From: Hydractinia symbiolongicarpus
Taxonomy: Eukaryota > Cnidaria > Hydrozoa > Anthoathecata > Hydractiniidae
Assembly (NCBI RefSeq): GCF_029227915.1
Contig: NC_079876.1
Coordinates: 10,046,001 to 10,110,000, forward strand
Direction of reading: 5' to 3'
DNA length: 64,000 bases
Within the stretch, counting starts at the first letter, position 1. Every line of letters begins with the position of its first letter. Both the position numbers and the translations under genes were made by a program. Below, in pieces: positions 25,263-38,845 of the stretch. The notes under the pieces were generated by a model. That model saw only the letters and a program-made list of their open reading frames with translations, was not told where the DNA came from and did not search any database.

Positions 25263-26890
25263 GGAGTTCAATTGTCTCATTTATCATATTTATCAGGTTG
25301 CAGTCCAAAGTTAGTTCAATTAAGTCCCACAGTCAATCGTTTCATTGTTAAAAGCGATGCAACCTAGTAATTTCAAAAAAAATATCGCTAACTACATGTT
25401 GGCACGAATATGTGACCCAACCGTTGTAACTTAAACGGACTGACACCGTTAGAAAGTCAATGAAATGTAGTTTTTGAAACTGTCGCCATTTCTTCAGCGC
25501 GCGATAACGGCTAGGATTGGTCCCACAGTAAAGAATGACTTATTTATCTAAATTTTTTAATGAAGCGCTACCACAGCGTCCAGTGTAATCGCTGAGTTCC
25601 GTCAATCCCGTCAAATTAAGAAGAATGTTATTTCTTGGAGTCCAGTTGTCTCATTTATCACATTTATCAGGTCACAGTCCAAATGTTAGTTTAATTAAGT
25701 CCCACAGTCATTCGCTTCATTGTTAAAAGCGATGCAACCTAGTAATATCAAAAAAAATATCGCTAAATACATGTTGGTACGAATATGTGACCCAACCGTT
25801 GTAGCTCAAACGGACTGACACCGTTAGAAAGTCAATGAAATGTAAATTTTGAAACTGTCGCTACTTCTTCAGCGCGCGATAACGGCTAGGATTGGTCCCA
25901 CAGTAAAAAATGACTTATTAATCTGAATTTTTAAATGAAGTGCTATCACAGCGCCCAGTGTAATCGCTGGGTTCCGGCAAACATGTCAAATTGAGAAGAA
26001 TGTTATTTCTTGGAGTCCAATTTTCTCATTTATCACACTTATTAGGTCACAGCCCAAAGTTAGTTCAATTAAGTCCCACAGTCAATCGTTTCATTGTTAA
26101 AAGCGATGCCACCTAGTAATATCAAAAAACATATCGCTAAATACATGTTGGTACGAGTATGTGACCCAACCGTTGTAACTTAAATGGACTGACACCGTTA
26201 GAAAGTCAATGAAATGTAGTTTTTGAAACTGTCGCCATTTCTTCAGCGCGCGATAACGGCTAGGATTGGTCCCACAGTAAAGAATGACTTATTTATCTAA
26301 ATTTTTTAATGAAGCGCTACCACAGCGTCCAGTGTAATCGCTGAGTTCCGTCAATCCCGTCAAATTAAGAAGAATGTTATTTCTTGGAGTCCAGTTGTCT
26401 CATTTATCACATTTATCAGGTCACAGTCCAAATGTTAGTTTAATTAAGTCCCACAGTCATTCGCTTCATTGTTAAAAGCGATGCAACCTAGTAATATCAA
26501 AAAAAATATCGCTAAATACATGTTGGTACGAATATGTGACCCAACCGTTGTAGCTCAAACGGACTGACACCGTTAGAAAGTCAATGAAATGTAAATTTCG
26601 AAACTGTCGCTACTTCTTCAGCGCGCGATAACGGCTAGCATTGGTCCCACAGTAAAAAATGACTTATTAATCTGAATTTTTAAATGAAGTGCTATCACAG
26701 CGCCCAGTGTAATCGCTGGGTTCCGGCAAACATGTCAAATTGAGAAGAATGTTATTTCTTGGAGTCCAATTTTCTCATTTATCACACTTATTAGGTCACA
26801 GCCCAAAGTTAGTTCAATTAAGTCCCACAGTCAATCGTTTCATTGTTAAAAGCGATGCCACCTAGTAATATCAAAAAACATATCGCTAAA

Positions 26891-28725
26891 TACATGTTGG
26901 TACGAGTATGTGACCCAACCGTTGTAACTCAAACGGACTGACACCGCTACAAAGTCAATGAAATGTAGTTTTTGAAACTATCGCTATTTCTTCAGCACGT
27001 GATAACGGCTAGGATTGGTCCCACAGTAAGAAATGACTTATTTCTCTAAATTTTTAAATGAAGCGCTACCACAGAGCCCAGTAAAATCGCTGAGTTCCGG
27101 CAATCACGTCAAATTAAGAAGAATGTTATTTCTTGGAGTTCAATTGTCTCATTTATCATATTTATCAGGTTGCAGTCCAAAGTTAGTTCAATTAAGTCCC
27201 ACAGTCAATCGTTTCATTGTTAAAAGCGATGCAACCTAGTAATTTCAAAAAAAATATCGCTAACTACATGTTGGCACGAATATGTGACCCAACCGTTGTA
27301 ACTTAAACGGACTGACACCGTTAGAAAGTCAATGAAATGTAGTTTTTGAAACTGTCGCCATTTCTTCAGCGCGCGATAACGGCTAGGATTGGTCCCACAG
27401 TAAAGAATGACTTATTTATCTAAATTTTTTAATGAAGCGCTACCACAGCGTCCAGTGTAATCGCTGAGTTCCGTCAATCCCGTCAAATTAAGAAAAATGT
27501 TATTTCTTGGAGTCCAGTTGTCTCATTTATCACATTTATCAGGTCACAGTCCAAATGTTAGTTTAATTAAGTCCCACAGTCATTCGCTTCATTGTTAAAA
27601 GCGATGCAACCTAGTAATATCAAAAAAAATATCGCTAAATACATGTTGGTACGAATATGTGACCCAACCGTTGTAGCTCAAACGGACTGACACCGTTAGA
27701 AAGTCAATGAAATGTAAATTTTGAAACTGTCGCTACTTCTTCAGCGCGCGATAACGGCTAGGATTGGTCCCACAGTAAAAAATGACTTATTAATCTGAAT
27801 TTTTAAATGAAGTGCTATCACAGCGCCCAGTGTAATCGCTGGGTTCCGGCAAACATGTCAAATTGAGAAGAATGTTATTTCTTGGAGTCCAATTTTCTCA
27901 TTTATCACACTTATTAGGTCACAGCCCAAAGTTAGTTCAATTAAGTCCCACAGTCAATCGTTTCATTGTTAAAAGCGATGCCACCTAGTAATATCAAAAA
28001 ACATATCGCTAAATACATGTTGGTACGAGTATGTGACCCAACCGTTGTAACTTAAATGGACTGACACCGTTAGAAAGTCAATGAAATGTAGTTTTTGAAA
28101 CTGTCGCCATTTCTTCAGCGCGCGATAACGGCTAGGATTGGTCCCACAGTAAAGAATGACTTATTTATCTAAATTTTTTAATGAAGCGCTACCACAGCGT
28201 CCAGTGTAATCGCTGAGTTCCGTCAATCCCGTCAAATTAAGAAGAATGTTATTTCTTGGAGTCCAGTTGTCTCATTTATCACATTTATCAGGTCACAGTC
28301 CAAATGTTAGTTTAATTAAGTCTCACAGTCATTCGCTTCATTGTTAAAAGCGATGCAACCTAGTAATATCAAAAAAAATATCGCTAAATACATGTTGGTA
28401 CGAATATGTGACCCAACCGTTGTAGCTCAAACGGACTGACACCGTTAGAAAGTCAATGAAATGTAAATTTTGAAACTGTCGCTACTTCTTCAGCGCGCGA
28501 TAACGGCTAGGATTGGTCCCACAGTAAAAAATGACTTATTAATCTGAATTTTTAAATGAAGTGCTATCACAGCGCCCAGTGTAATCGCTGGGTTCCGGCA
28601 AACATGTCAAATTGAGAAGAATGTTATTTCTTGGAGTCCAATTTTCTCATTTATCACACTTATTAGGTCACAGCCCAAAGTTAGTTCAATTAAGTCCCAC
28701 AGTCAATCGTTTCATTGTTAAAAGC
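26891..28725. repeat. 5-unit HOR of 1,872 bp, copy 2
   Basis: Second copy of the preceding block with few differences, such as cagtaaaatcg for cagtataatcg near 27,080 and gtctcacagtc for gtcccacagtc near 28,320. It ends near 28,730, where gatgcaacctagtaatatcgg replaces gatgccacctagtaatatc. The frame at 27,033-27,239 (68 codons) starts in the type-D unit of this copy and is accidental. Confidence 0.88.
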
Positions 28726-29340
28726 GATGCAACCTAGTAATATCGGAAAAATATCGCTAAATACATGTTGGTACGAATAGGTGACAAAACCGTTGTAACT
28801 CAAGCGGACCGACACCGTTAGAAAGTCAATGAAATCAAGTTTTGGAAACTGTCGCCATTTCTTCAGCGCGCGATAACGGCTAGGATTGGTCCTACAGTAA
28901 AGAATGACTTATTTATCTAAAGTTTTAAATGAAGCGCTACCACAACGTCCAGTGTAATCGCTGAGTTCCGTCAATCCCGTTAAATTAAGAAGAATGTTAT
29001 TTCTTGGAGTCCAATTGTCTCATTTATCACATTTATCAGGTCACAGTCCAAATGTTAGTTCAATTAAGTCCCACAGTCATTCGCTTCATTGTTAAAAGCG
29101 ATGCAACCTAGTAATATCAAAAAAAATATCGCTAAATACATGTTGGTACGAATATGTGACTCAACCGTTGTAGCTCAAACGGACTGACACCGTTAGAAAG
29201 TCAATGAAATGTAGTTTTTGAAACTGTCGCTTTTTCTTCAGCGCGCGATAACGGCTAGGATTGGTCCCACAGTAAAAAATGACTTATTAATCTGAATTTT
29301 TAAATGAAGTGCTATCACAGCGCCCAGTGTAATCGCTGAG
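28726..29340. repeat. Satellite units between HOR blocks
   Basis: About 1.6 units with private changes: gtgacaaaaccgttg, caagcggaccgacacc, atcaagttttggaaac and ggtcctacagtaaag. Ordinary satellite otherwise; no nearby exact copy was noticed. Confidence 0.75.
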
Positions 29341-30089
29341 TTCCGGCAATCATGTCAAATTAAGAAGAATGTTATTTCTTGGAGTCCAATTTTTTTCATT
29401 TATCACATTTATCAGGTCACAGTTTAAAGTTAGTTCAATTAAGTCCCACAGTCAATCGTTTCACTGTTAAAAGCGATGCAACCTAGTAATATCAGATAAA
29501 TATCGCTAAATCTATGTTGGTACGAATATGTGACCCAACCGTTGTAACTCAAACGGACTGACACCGCTACAAAGTCAATGAAAGGTAATTTTTAAAACTA
29601 TCGCTATTTCTTCAGCGCGCGATAACGGATAGGATTGGTCCCAGAGTAAAGAATGACTTATTTATCTAAATTTTTAAATGAAGCGCTACCACAGCGTCCA
29701 GTGTAATCGCTAAGTTCCGGCACCCCAGTCAAATTAAGAAGAATGTTATTTCTTGGAGTCCAATTGTCTCATTTATCACATTTATCAGGTCACAGTCCAA
29801 ATGTTAGTTCAATTAAGTCCCACAGTGATTTGTTTCATTGTTAAAAGCGCTGCAACCTAGTAATATCAAAAAAAATATTGCTAAATACATGTTGGTACGA
29901 ATATGTGACCCAACCGTTGTAACTCAAACGGACTGACACCGTTAGAAAATCAATGATATTTAGTTTTTGAAACTGTCGCCATTACGTCAGCGCGCGATAA
30001 CGGCTAGGATTGTTCCCACAATAACAAATGACTCATTAATCTAAATTTTTGACAGATGTGCTACTACAGCGCCCAGTGTAAACGCTGTT
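29341..30089. repeat. 2-unit HOR of 749 bp, copy 1
   Basis: A dimer duplicated in tandem: tctatgttggtacg, a variant of the constant tacatgttggtacg, lies at 29,511 and 30,260. Other shared private marks are cagtttaaagttag, ggcaccccagtc, ggtcccagagtaaag, aaaatattgctaaat, cattacgtcagcg and caataacaaatgac. Confidence 0.9.
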
Positions 30090-30886
30090 TTCCGGCAATC
30101 ATGTCAAATTAAGAAGAATGTTATTTCTTGGAGTCCAATTTTTTTCATTTATCACATTTATCAGGTCACAGTTTAAAGTTAGTTCAATTAAGTCCCACAG
30201 TCAATCGTTTCACTGTTAAAAGCGATGCAACCTAGTAATATCAGATAAATATCGCTAAATCTATGTTGGTACGAATATGTGACCCAACCGTTGTAACTCA
30301 AACGGACTGACACCGCTACAAAGTCAATGAAAGGTAATTTTTAAAACTATCGCTATTTCTTCAGCGCGCGATAACGGATAGGATTGGTCCCAGAGTAAAG
30401 AATGACTTATTTATCTAAATTTTTAAATGAAGCGCTACCACAGCGTCCAGTGTAATCGCTAAGTTCCGGCACCCCAGTCAAATTAAGAAGAATGTTATTT
30501 CTTGGAGTCCAATTGTCTCATTTATCACATTTATCAGGTCACAGTCCAAATGTTAGTTCAATTAAGTCCCACAGTGATTTGTTTCATTGTTAAAAGCGCT
30601 GCAACCTAGTAATATCAAAAAAAATATTGCTAAATACATGTTGGTACGAATATGTGACCCAACCGTTGTAACTCAAACGGACTGACACCGTTAGAAAATC
30701 AATGATATTTAGTTTTTGAAACTGTCGCCATTACGTCAGCGCGCGATAACGGCTAGGATTGTTCCCACAATAACAAATGACTCATTAATCTAAATTTTTG
30801 ACAGATGTGCTACTACAGCGCCCAGTGTAAACGCTGTGTTCCGGCAATCATGTCAAATTAAGAAGAATGTTATTTCTTGGAGTCCA
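30090..30886. repeat. 2-unit HOR of 749 bp, copy 2
   Basis: Second copy of the preceding dimer. The only difference I noticed between copies is cgctgttttccgg against cgctgtgttccgg at the copy joint. It ends after about 30,886, where ccaattttctcattt replaces ccaatttttttcattt. Confidence 0.9.
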
Positions 30887-33800
30887 ATTTTCTCATTTAT
30901 CACATTTATCAGGTCACAGTCCAAAGTTAGTTCAGTTAAGTCCCACAGTCAATCGTTTCACTGTTAAAAGCGATGCAACCTAGTAATATCAGATAAATAT
31001 CGCTAAGTACATGTTGGTACGAATATGTGACCCAACCGTTGTAACTCAAACGGACTGACACCGCTACAAAGTCAATGAAATGTAGTTTTTGAAACTATCG
31101 CTATTTCTTCAGCACGTGATAACGGCTAGGATTGGTCCCACAGTAAGAAATGACTTATTTCTCTAAATTTTTAAATGAAGCGCTACCACAGCGCCCAGTA
31201 TAATCGCTGAGTTCCGGCAATCTCGTCAAATTAAGAAGAATGTTATTTCTTGGAGTTCAATTGTCTCATTTATCATATTTATCAGGTCGCATTCCAAAGT
31301 TTGTTCAATTAAGTCCCACAGTCAATCGTTTCATTGTTAAAAGCGATTCAACCGAGTAATATCGGAAAAATATCGCTAAATACATGTTGGTACGAATAGG
31401 TGACCCAACCGTTGTAACTCAAACGGACCGACACCGTTAGAAAGTCAATGAAATGTAGTTTTGGAAACTGTCGCCATTTCTTCAGCGCGCGATAACGGCT
31501 AGGATTGGTCCCACAGTAAAAAATGACTTATTTATCTAAATTTTTAAATGAAGCGCTACCACAGCGTCCAGTGTAATCGCTGAGTTCCGTCAATCCCGTC
31601 AAATTAAGAAGAATGTTATTTCTTGGAGTCCAATTGTCTCACTTATCACATTTATCAGGTCACAGTCCAAATGTTAGTTCAATTAAGTCCCACAGTCATT
31701 CGCTTCATTGTTAAAAGCGATGCAACCTAGTAATATCAAAAAAAATATCGCTAAATACATGTTGGTACGAATATGTGACCCAACTGTTGTAGCTCAAACG
31801 GACTGACACCGTTAGAAAATCAATGATATTTAGTTTTTGAAACTGTCGCCATTACTTCAGCGCGCGATAACGGCTAGGATTGTTCCCACAATAAGAAATG
31901 ACTCATTAATCTAAATTTTTGACAGATGTGCTACCACAGCGCCCAGTGTAAACGCTGAGTTCCGGCAATCATGTCAAATTAAGAAGAATGTTATTTCTTG
32001 GAGTCCAATTTTCTCATTTATCACATTTATCAGGTCACAGTCCAAAGTTAGTTCAGTTAAGTCCCACAGTCAATCGTTTCACTGTTAAAAGCGATGCAAC
32101 CTAGTAATATCAGATAAATATCGCTAAGTACATGTTGGTACGAATATGTGACCCAACCGTTGTAACTCAAACGGACTGACACCGCTACAAAGTCAATGAA
32201 ATGTAGTTTTTGAAACTATCGCTATTTCTTCAGCACGTGATAACGGCTAGGATTGGTCCCACAGTAAGAAATGACTTATTTCTCTAAATTTTTAAATGAA
32301 GCGCTACCACAGCGCCCAGTATAATCGCTGAGTTCCGGCAATCACGTCAAATTAAGAAGAATGTTATTTCTTGGAGTTCAATTGTCTCATTTATCATATT
32401 TATCAGGTCGCATTCCAAAGTTTGTTCAATTAAGTCCCACAGTCAATCGTTTCATTGTTAAAAGCGATGCAACCTAGTAATATCGGAAAAATATCGCTAA
32501 ATACATGTTGGTACGAATAGGTGACCCAACCGTTGTAACTCAAACGGACCGACACCGTTAGAAAGTCAATGAAATGTAGTTTTGGAAACTGTCGCCATTT
32601 CTTCAGCGCGCGATAACGGCTAGGATTGGTCCCACAGTAAAGAATGACTTATTTATCTAAATTTTTAAATGAAGCGCTACCACAGCGTCCAGTGTAATCG
32701 CTGAGTTCCGTCAATCCCGTCAAATTAAGAAGAATGTTATTTCTTGGAGTCCAATTGTCTCATTTATCACATTTATCAGATCACAGTCCAAATGTTAGTT
32801 CAATTAAGTCCCACAGTCATTCGCTTCATTGTTAAAAGCGATGCAACCTAGTAATATCAAAAAAAATATCGCTAAATACATGTTGGTACGAATATGTGAC
32901 CCAACTGTTGTAGCTCAAACGGACTGACACCGTTAGAAAATCAATGATATTTAGTTTTTGAAACTGTCGCCATTACTTCAGCGCGCGATAACGGCTAGGA
33001 TTGTTCCCACAATAAGAAATGACTCATTAATCTAAATTTTTGACAGATGTGCTACCACAGCGCCCAGTGTAAACGCTGAGTTCCGGCAATCATGTCAAAT
33101 TAAGAAGAATGTTATTTCTTGGAGTCCAATTTTCTCATTTATCACATTTATCAGGTCACAGTCCAAAGTTAGTTCAGTTAAGTCCCACAGTCAATCGTTT
33201 CACTGTTAAAAGCGATGCAACCTAGTAATATCAGATAAATATCGCTAAGTACATGTTGGTACGAATATGTGACCCAACCGTTGTAACTCAAACGGACTGA
33301 CACCGCTACAAAGTCAATGAAATGTAGTTTTTGAAACTATCGCTATTTCTTCAGCACGTGATAACGGCTAGGATTGGTCCCACAGTAAGAAATGACTTAT
33401 TTCTCTAAATTTTTAAATGAAGCGCTACCACAGCGCCCAGTATAATCGCTGAGTTCCGGCAATCACGTCAAATTAAGAAGAATGTTATTTCTTGGAGTTC
33501 AATTGTCTCATTTATCATATTTATCAGGTCGCATTCCAAAGTTTGTTCAATTAAGTCCCACAGTCAATCGTTTCATTGTTAAAAGCGATGCAACCTAGTA
33601 ATATCGGAAAAATATCGCTAAATACATGTTGGTACGAATAGGTGACCCAACCGTTGTAACTCAAACGGACCGACACCGTTAGAAAGTCAATGAAATGTAG
33701 TTTTGGAAACTGTCGCCATTTCTTCAGCGCGCGATAACGGCTAGGATTGGTCCCACAGTAAAGAATGACTTATTTATCTAAATTTTTAAATGAAGCGCTA

Positions 33801-34144
33801 CCACAGCGTCCAGTGTAATCGCTGAGTTCCGTCAATCCCGTCAAATTAAGAAGAATGTTATTTCTTGGAGTCCAATTGTCTCATTTATCACATTTATCAG
33901 ATCACAGTCCAAATGTTAGTTCAATTAAGTCCCACAGTCATTCGCTTCATTGTTAAAAGCGATGCAACCTAGTAATATCAAAAAAAATATCGCTAAATAC
34001 ATGTTGGTACGAATGTGTGACCCAACTGTTGTAGCTCAAACGGACTGACACCGTTAGAAAATCAATGATATTTAGTTTTTGAAACTGTCGCCATTACTTC
34101 AGCGCGCGATAACGGCTAGGATTGGTCCCACAATAAGAAATGAC
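30782..34144. repeat. 3-unit HOR of 1,121 bp, three copies
   Basis: A trimer of type D, a type-A relative (gtcaatcccgtc, tcattcgcttcattg) and type C. The mark cgctaagtacatg occurs at 31,001, 32,122 and 33,243, and CACGTG at 31,113, 32,234 and 33,355, each 1,121 apart. Copies 2 and 3 share cagatcacagtcc where copy 1 has caggtcacagtcc, and gatgcaacctag where copy 1 has gattcaaccgag. They are therefore closer to each other, as expected if copy 3 came from copy 2. The third copy departs near 34,145, where gacttattaatctgaa replaces gactcattaatctaaa. Confidence 0.92.
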
Positions 34145-37100
34145 TTATTAATCTGAATTTTTAAATGAAGTGCTATCACAGCGCCCAGTGTAATCGCTGA
34201 GTTCCGGCAATCATGTCAAATTAAGAAGAATGTTATTTCTTGGAGTCCAATTTTTTTCATTTATCACATTTATCAGGTCACAGTTCAAAGATAGTTCAAT
34301 TAAGTCCCACAGTCAATCGTTTCACTGTTAAAAGCGATGCAACCTAGTAATATCAGATAAATATCGCTAAATACATGTTGGTACGAATATGTGACCCAAC
34401 CGTTGTAACTCAAACGGACTGACACCGCTACAAAGTCAATGAAAGGTAATTTTTAAAACTATCGCTATTTCTTCAGCGCGCGATAACGGATAGGATTGGT
34501 CCCACAGTAAAGAATGACTTATTTATCTAAATTTTTAAATGAAGCGCTACCACAGCGTCCAGTGTAATCGCTAAGTTCCGGCAACCCCGTCAAATTAAGA
34601 AGAAAGTTATTTCTTGGAGTCCAATATTCTCATTTATCACATTTATCAGGTCACAGTCCAGATGTTAGTTTAATTAAGTCCCACAGTGATTTGTTTCATT
34701 GTTAAAAGCGCTGCAACCTAGTAATATCAAAAAAAATATCGCTAAATACATGTTGGTACGAATATGTGACCCAACCGTTGTAACTCAAACGGACTGACAC
34801 CTTTAGAAAATCAATGATATTTAGTTTTTGAAACTGTCGCCATTACTTCAGCGCGCGATAACGGCTAGGATTGGTCCCACAATAAGAAATGACTCATTAA
34901 TCTAAATTTTTGACAGATGTGCTACCACAGCGCCCAGTGTAAACGCTGAGTTCCGGCAATCATGTCAAATTAAGAAGAATATTATTTCTTGGAGTCCAAT
35001 TTTCTCATTTATCACATTTATCTGGTCACAGTCCAAAGTTAGTTCAGTTAAGTCCCTCAGTCAATCGTTTCACTGTTAAAAGCGATGCAACCTAGTAATA
35101 TCAAAAAAAATATCGCTAAATACATGTTGGTACGAATATGTGACCCAACTGTTGTAGCTCAAACGGACTGACACCGTTAGAAAATCAATGATATTTAGTT
35201 TTTGAAACTGTCGCCATTACTTCAGCGCGCGATAACGGCTAGGATTGTTCCCACAATAAGAAATGACTCATTAATCTAAATTTTTGACAGATGTGCTACC
35301 ACAGCGCCCAGTGTAAACGCTGAGTTCCGGCAATCATGTCAAATTAAGAAGAATGTTATTTCTTGGAGTCCAATTTTCTCATTTATCACATTTATCAGGT
35401 CACAGTCCAAAGTTAGTTCAGTTAAGTCCCACAGTCAATCGTTTCACTGTTAAAAGCGATGCAACCTAGTAATATCAGATAAATATCGCTAAATACATGT
35501 TGGTACGAATAGGTGACCCAACCGTTGTAACTCAAACGGACCGACACCGTTAGAAAGTCAATGAAATGTAGTTTTGGAAACTGTCGCCATTTCTTCAGCG
35601 CGCGATAACGGCTAGGATTGGTCCCACAGTAAAGAATGACTTATTTATCTAAATTTTTAAATGAAGCGCTACCACAGCGTCCAGTGTAATCGCTGAGTTC
35701 CGTCAATCCCGTCAAATTAAGAAGAATGTTATTTCTTGGAGTCCAATTGTCTCATTTATCACATTTATCAGATCACAGTCCAAATGTTAGTTCAATTAAG
35801 TCCCACAGTCATTCGCTTCATTGTTAAAAGCGATGCAACCTAGTAATATCAAAAAAAATATCGCTAAATACATGTTGGTACGAATGTGTGACCCAACTGT
35901 TGTAGCTCAAACGGACTGACACCGTTAGAAAATCCATGATATTTAGTTTTTGAAACTGTCGCCATTACTTCAGCGCGCGATAACGGCTAGGATTGGTCCC
36001 ACAATAAGAAATGACTTATTAATCTGAATTTTTAAATGAAGTGCTATCACAGCGCCCAGTGTAATCGCTGAGTTCCGGCAATCATGTCAAATTAAGAAGA
36101 ATGTTATTTCTTGGAGTCCAATTTTTTTCATTTATCACATTTATCAGGTCACAGTTCAAAGATAGTTCAATTAAGTCCCACAGTCAATCGTTTCACTGTT
36201 AAAAGCGATGCAACCTAGTAATATCAGATAAATATCGCTAAATACATGTTGGTACGAATATGTGACCCAACCGTTGTAACTCAAACGGACTGACACCGCT
36301 ACAAAGTCAATGAAAGGTAATTTTTAAAACTATCGCTATTTCTTCAGCGCGCGATAACGGATAGGATTGGTCCCACAGTAAAGAATGACTTATTTATCTA
36401 AATTTTTAAATGAAGCGCTACCACAGCGTCCAGTGTAATCGCTAAGTTCCGGCAACCCCGTCAAATTAAGAAGAAAGTTATTTCTTGGAGTCCAATATTC
36501 TCATTTATCACATTTATCAGGTCACAGTCCAGATGTTAGTTTAATTAAGTCCCACAGTGATTTGTTTCATTGTTAAAAGCGCTGCAACCTAGTAATATCA
36601 AAAAAAATATCGCTAAATACATGTTGGTACGAATATGTGACCCAACCGTTGTAACTCAAACGGACTGACACCTTTAGAAAATCAATGATATTTAGTTTTT
36701 GAAACTGTCGCCATTACTTCAGCGCGCGATAACGGCTAGGATTGGTCCCACAATAAGAAATGACTCATTAATCTAAATTTTTGACAGATGTGCTACCACA
36801 GCGCCCAGTGTAAACGCTGAGTTCCGGCAATCATGTCAAATTAAGAAGAATATTATTTCTTGGAGTCCAATTTTCTCATTTATCACATTTATCTGGTCAC
36901 AGTCCAAAGTTAGTTCAGTTAAGTCCCTCAGTCAATCGTTTCACTGTTAAAAGCGATGCAACCTAGTAATATCAAAAAAAATATCGCTAAATACATGTTG
37001 GTACGAATATGTGACCCAACTGTTGTAGCTCAAACGGACTGACACCGTTAGAAAATCAATGATATTTAGTTTTTGAAACTGTCGCCATTACTTCAGCGCG

Positions 37101-38845
37101 CGATAACGGCTAGGATTGTTCCCACAATAAGAAATGACTCATTAATCTAAATTTTTGACAGATGTGCTACCACAGCGCCCAGTGTAAACGCTGAGTTCCG
37201 GCAATCATGTCAAATTAAGAAGAATGTTATTTCTTGGAGTCCAATTTTCTCATTTATCACATTTATCAGGTCACAGTCCAAAGTTAGTTCAGTTAAGTCC
37301 CACAGTCAATCGTTTCACTGTTAAAAGCGATGCAACCTAGTAATATCAGATAAATATCGCTAAATACATGTTGGTACGAATAGGTGACCCAACCGTTGTA
37401 ACTCAAACGGACCGACACCGTTAGAAAGTCAATGAAATGTAGTTTTGGAAACTGTCGCCATTTCTTCAGCGCGCGATAACGGCTAGGATTGGTCCCACAG
37501 TAAAGAATGACTTATTTATCTAAATTTTTAAATGAAGCGCTACCACAGCGTCCAGTGTAATCGCTGAGTTTCGTCAATCCCGTCAAATTAAGAAGAATGT
37601 TATTTCTTGGAGTCCAATTGTCTCATTTATCACATTTATCAGGTCACAGTCCAAATGTTAGTTCAATTAAGTCCCACAGTCATTCGCTTCATTGTTAAAA
37701 GCGATGCAACCTAGTAATATCAAAAAACATATCGCTAAATACATGTTGGTACGAATATGTGACCCAACTGTTGTAGCTCAAACGGACTGACACCGTTAGA
37801 AAATCAATGATATTTAGTTTTTGAAACTGTCGCCATTACTTCAGCGCGCGATAACGGCTAGGATTGGTCCCACAATAAGAAATGAGTTATTAATCTGCAT
37901 TTTTAAATGAAGTGCTATCACAGCGCCCAGTGTAATCGCTGAGTTCCGGCAATCATGTCAAATTAAGAAGAATGTTATTTCTTGGAGTCCAATTTTTTTC
38001 ATTTATCACATTTATCAGGTCACAGTTCAAAGTTAGTTCAATTAAGTCCCACAGTCAATCGTTTCACTGTTAAAAGCGATGCAACCTAGTAATATCAGAT
38101 AAATATCGCTAAATACATGTTGGTACGAATATGTGACCCAACCGTTGTAACTCAAACGGACTGACACCGTTACAAAGTCAATGAAAGGTAATTTTTAAAA
38201 CTATCGCTATTTCTTCAGCGCGCGATAACGGATAGGATTGGTCCCACAGTAAAGAATGACTTATTTATCTAAATTTTTAAATGAAGCGCTACCACAGCGT
38301 CCAGTGTAATTGCTAAGTTCCGGCAACCCCGTCAAATTAAGAAGAATGTTATTTCTTGGAGTCCAATATTCTCATTTATCACATTTATCAGGTCACAGTC
38401 CAAATGTTAGTTCAATTAAGTCCCACAGTGATTTGTTTCATTGTTAAAAGCGCTGCAACCTAGTAATATCAAAAAAAATATCGCTAAATACATGTTGGTA
38501 CGAATATGTGACCCAACCGTTGTAACTCAAACGGACTGACACCTTTAGAAAATCAATGATATTTAGTTTTTGAAACTGTCGCCATTACTTCAGCGCGCGA
38601 TAACGGCTAGGATTGGTCCCACAATAAGAAATGACTCATTAATCTAAATTTTTGACAGATGTGCTACCACAGCGCCCAGTGTAAACGCTGAGTTCCGGCA
38701 ATCATGTCAAATTAAGAAGAATATTATTTCTTGGAGTCCAATTTTCTCATTTATCACATTTATCAGGTCACAGTCCAAAGTTAGTTCAGTTAAGTCCCTC
38801 AGTCAATCGTTTCACTGTTAAAAGCGATGCAACCTAGTAATATCA
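33610..38845. repeat. 5-unit HOR of 1,871 bp, 2.8 copies
   Basis: The mark ctttagaaaatcaatgatat occurs at 34,801, 36,672 and 38,543, all 1,871 apart; agaatattatttcttgg (about 34,976) and tccctcagtcaatcg (about 35,054) recur at the same offsets. Copies run about 33,610-35,480, 35,481-37,351 and 37,352-38,845. Copies 1 and 2 share agaaagttatttc and tccagatgttag, which copy 3 lacks. Copy 3 stops after four units: at about 38,845 it reads atcagataaatatcg where copy 2 has atcaaaaaaaatatcg, and the 2,615-bp HOR starts. The block overlaps the end of the trimer block because its first units are copied from it. Confidence 0.9.

Larger units (their letters stand above)
25020..26890. repeat. 5-unit HOR of 1,872 bp, copy 1
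   Basis: Five units recurring at an offset of 1,872: agagcccagt at 25,201 and 27,073, and tgctatcacagcgccc at 25,941 and 27,813 and again at 26,690 and 28,562. Inside the block a two-unit segment is itself duplicated at 749 (25,941 and 26,690), so the structure is a dimer duplication nested in a 5-unit repeat. Marks include cgctgggttccggcaaacatg, gttgtagctcaaacgg and tcattcgcttcattg. Confidence 0.88.
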
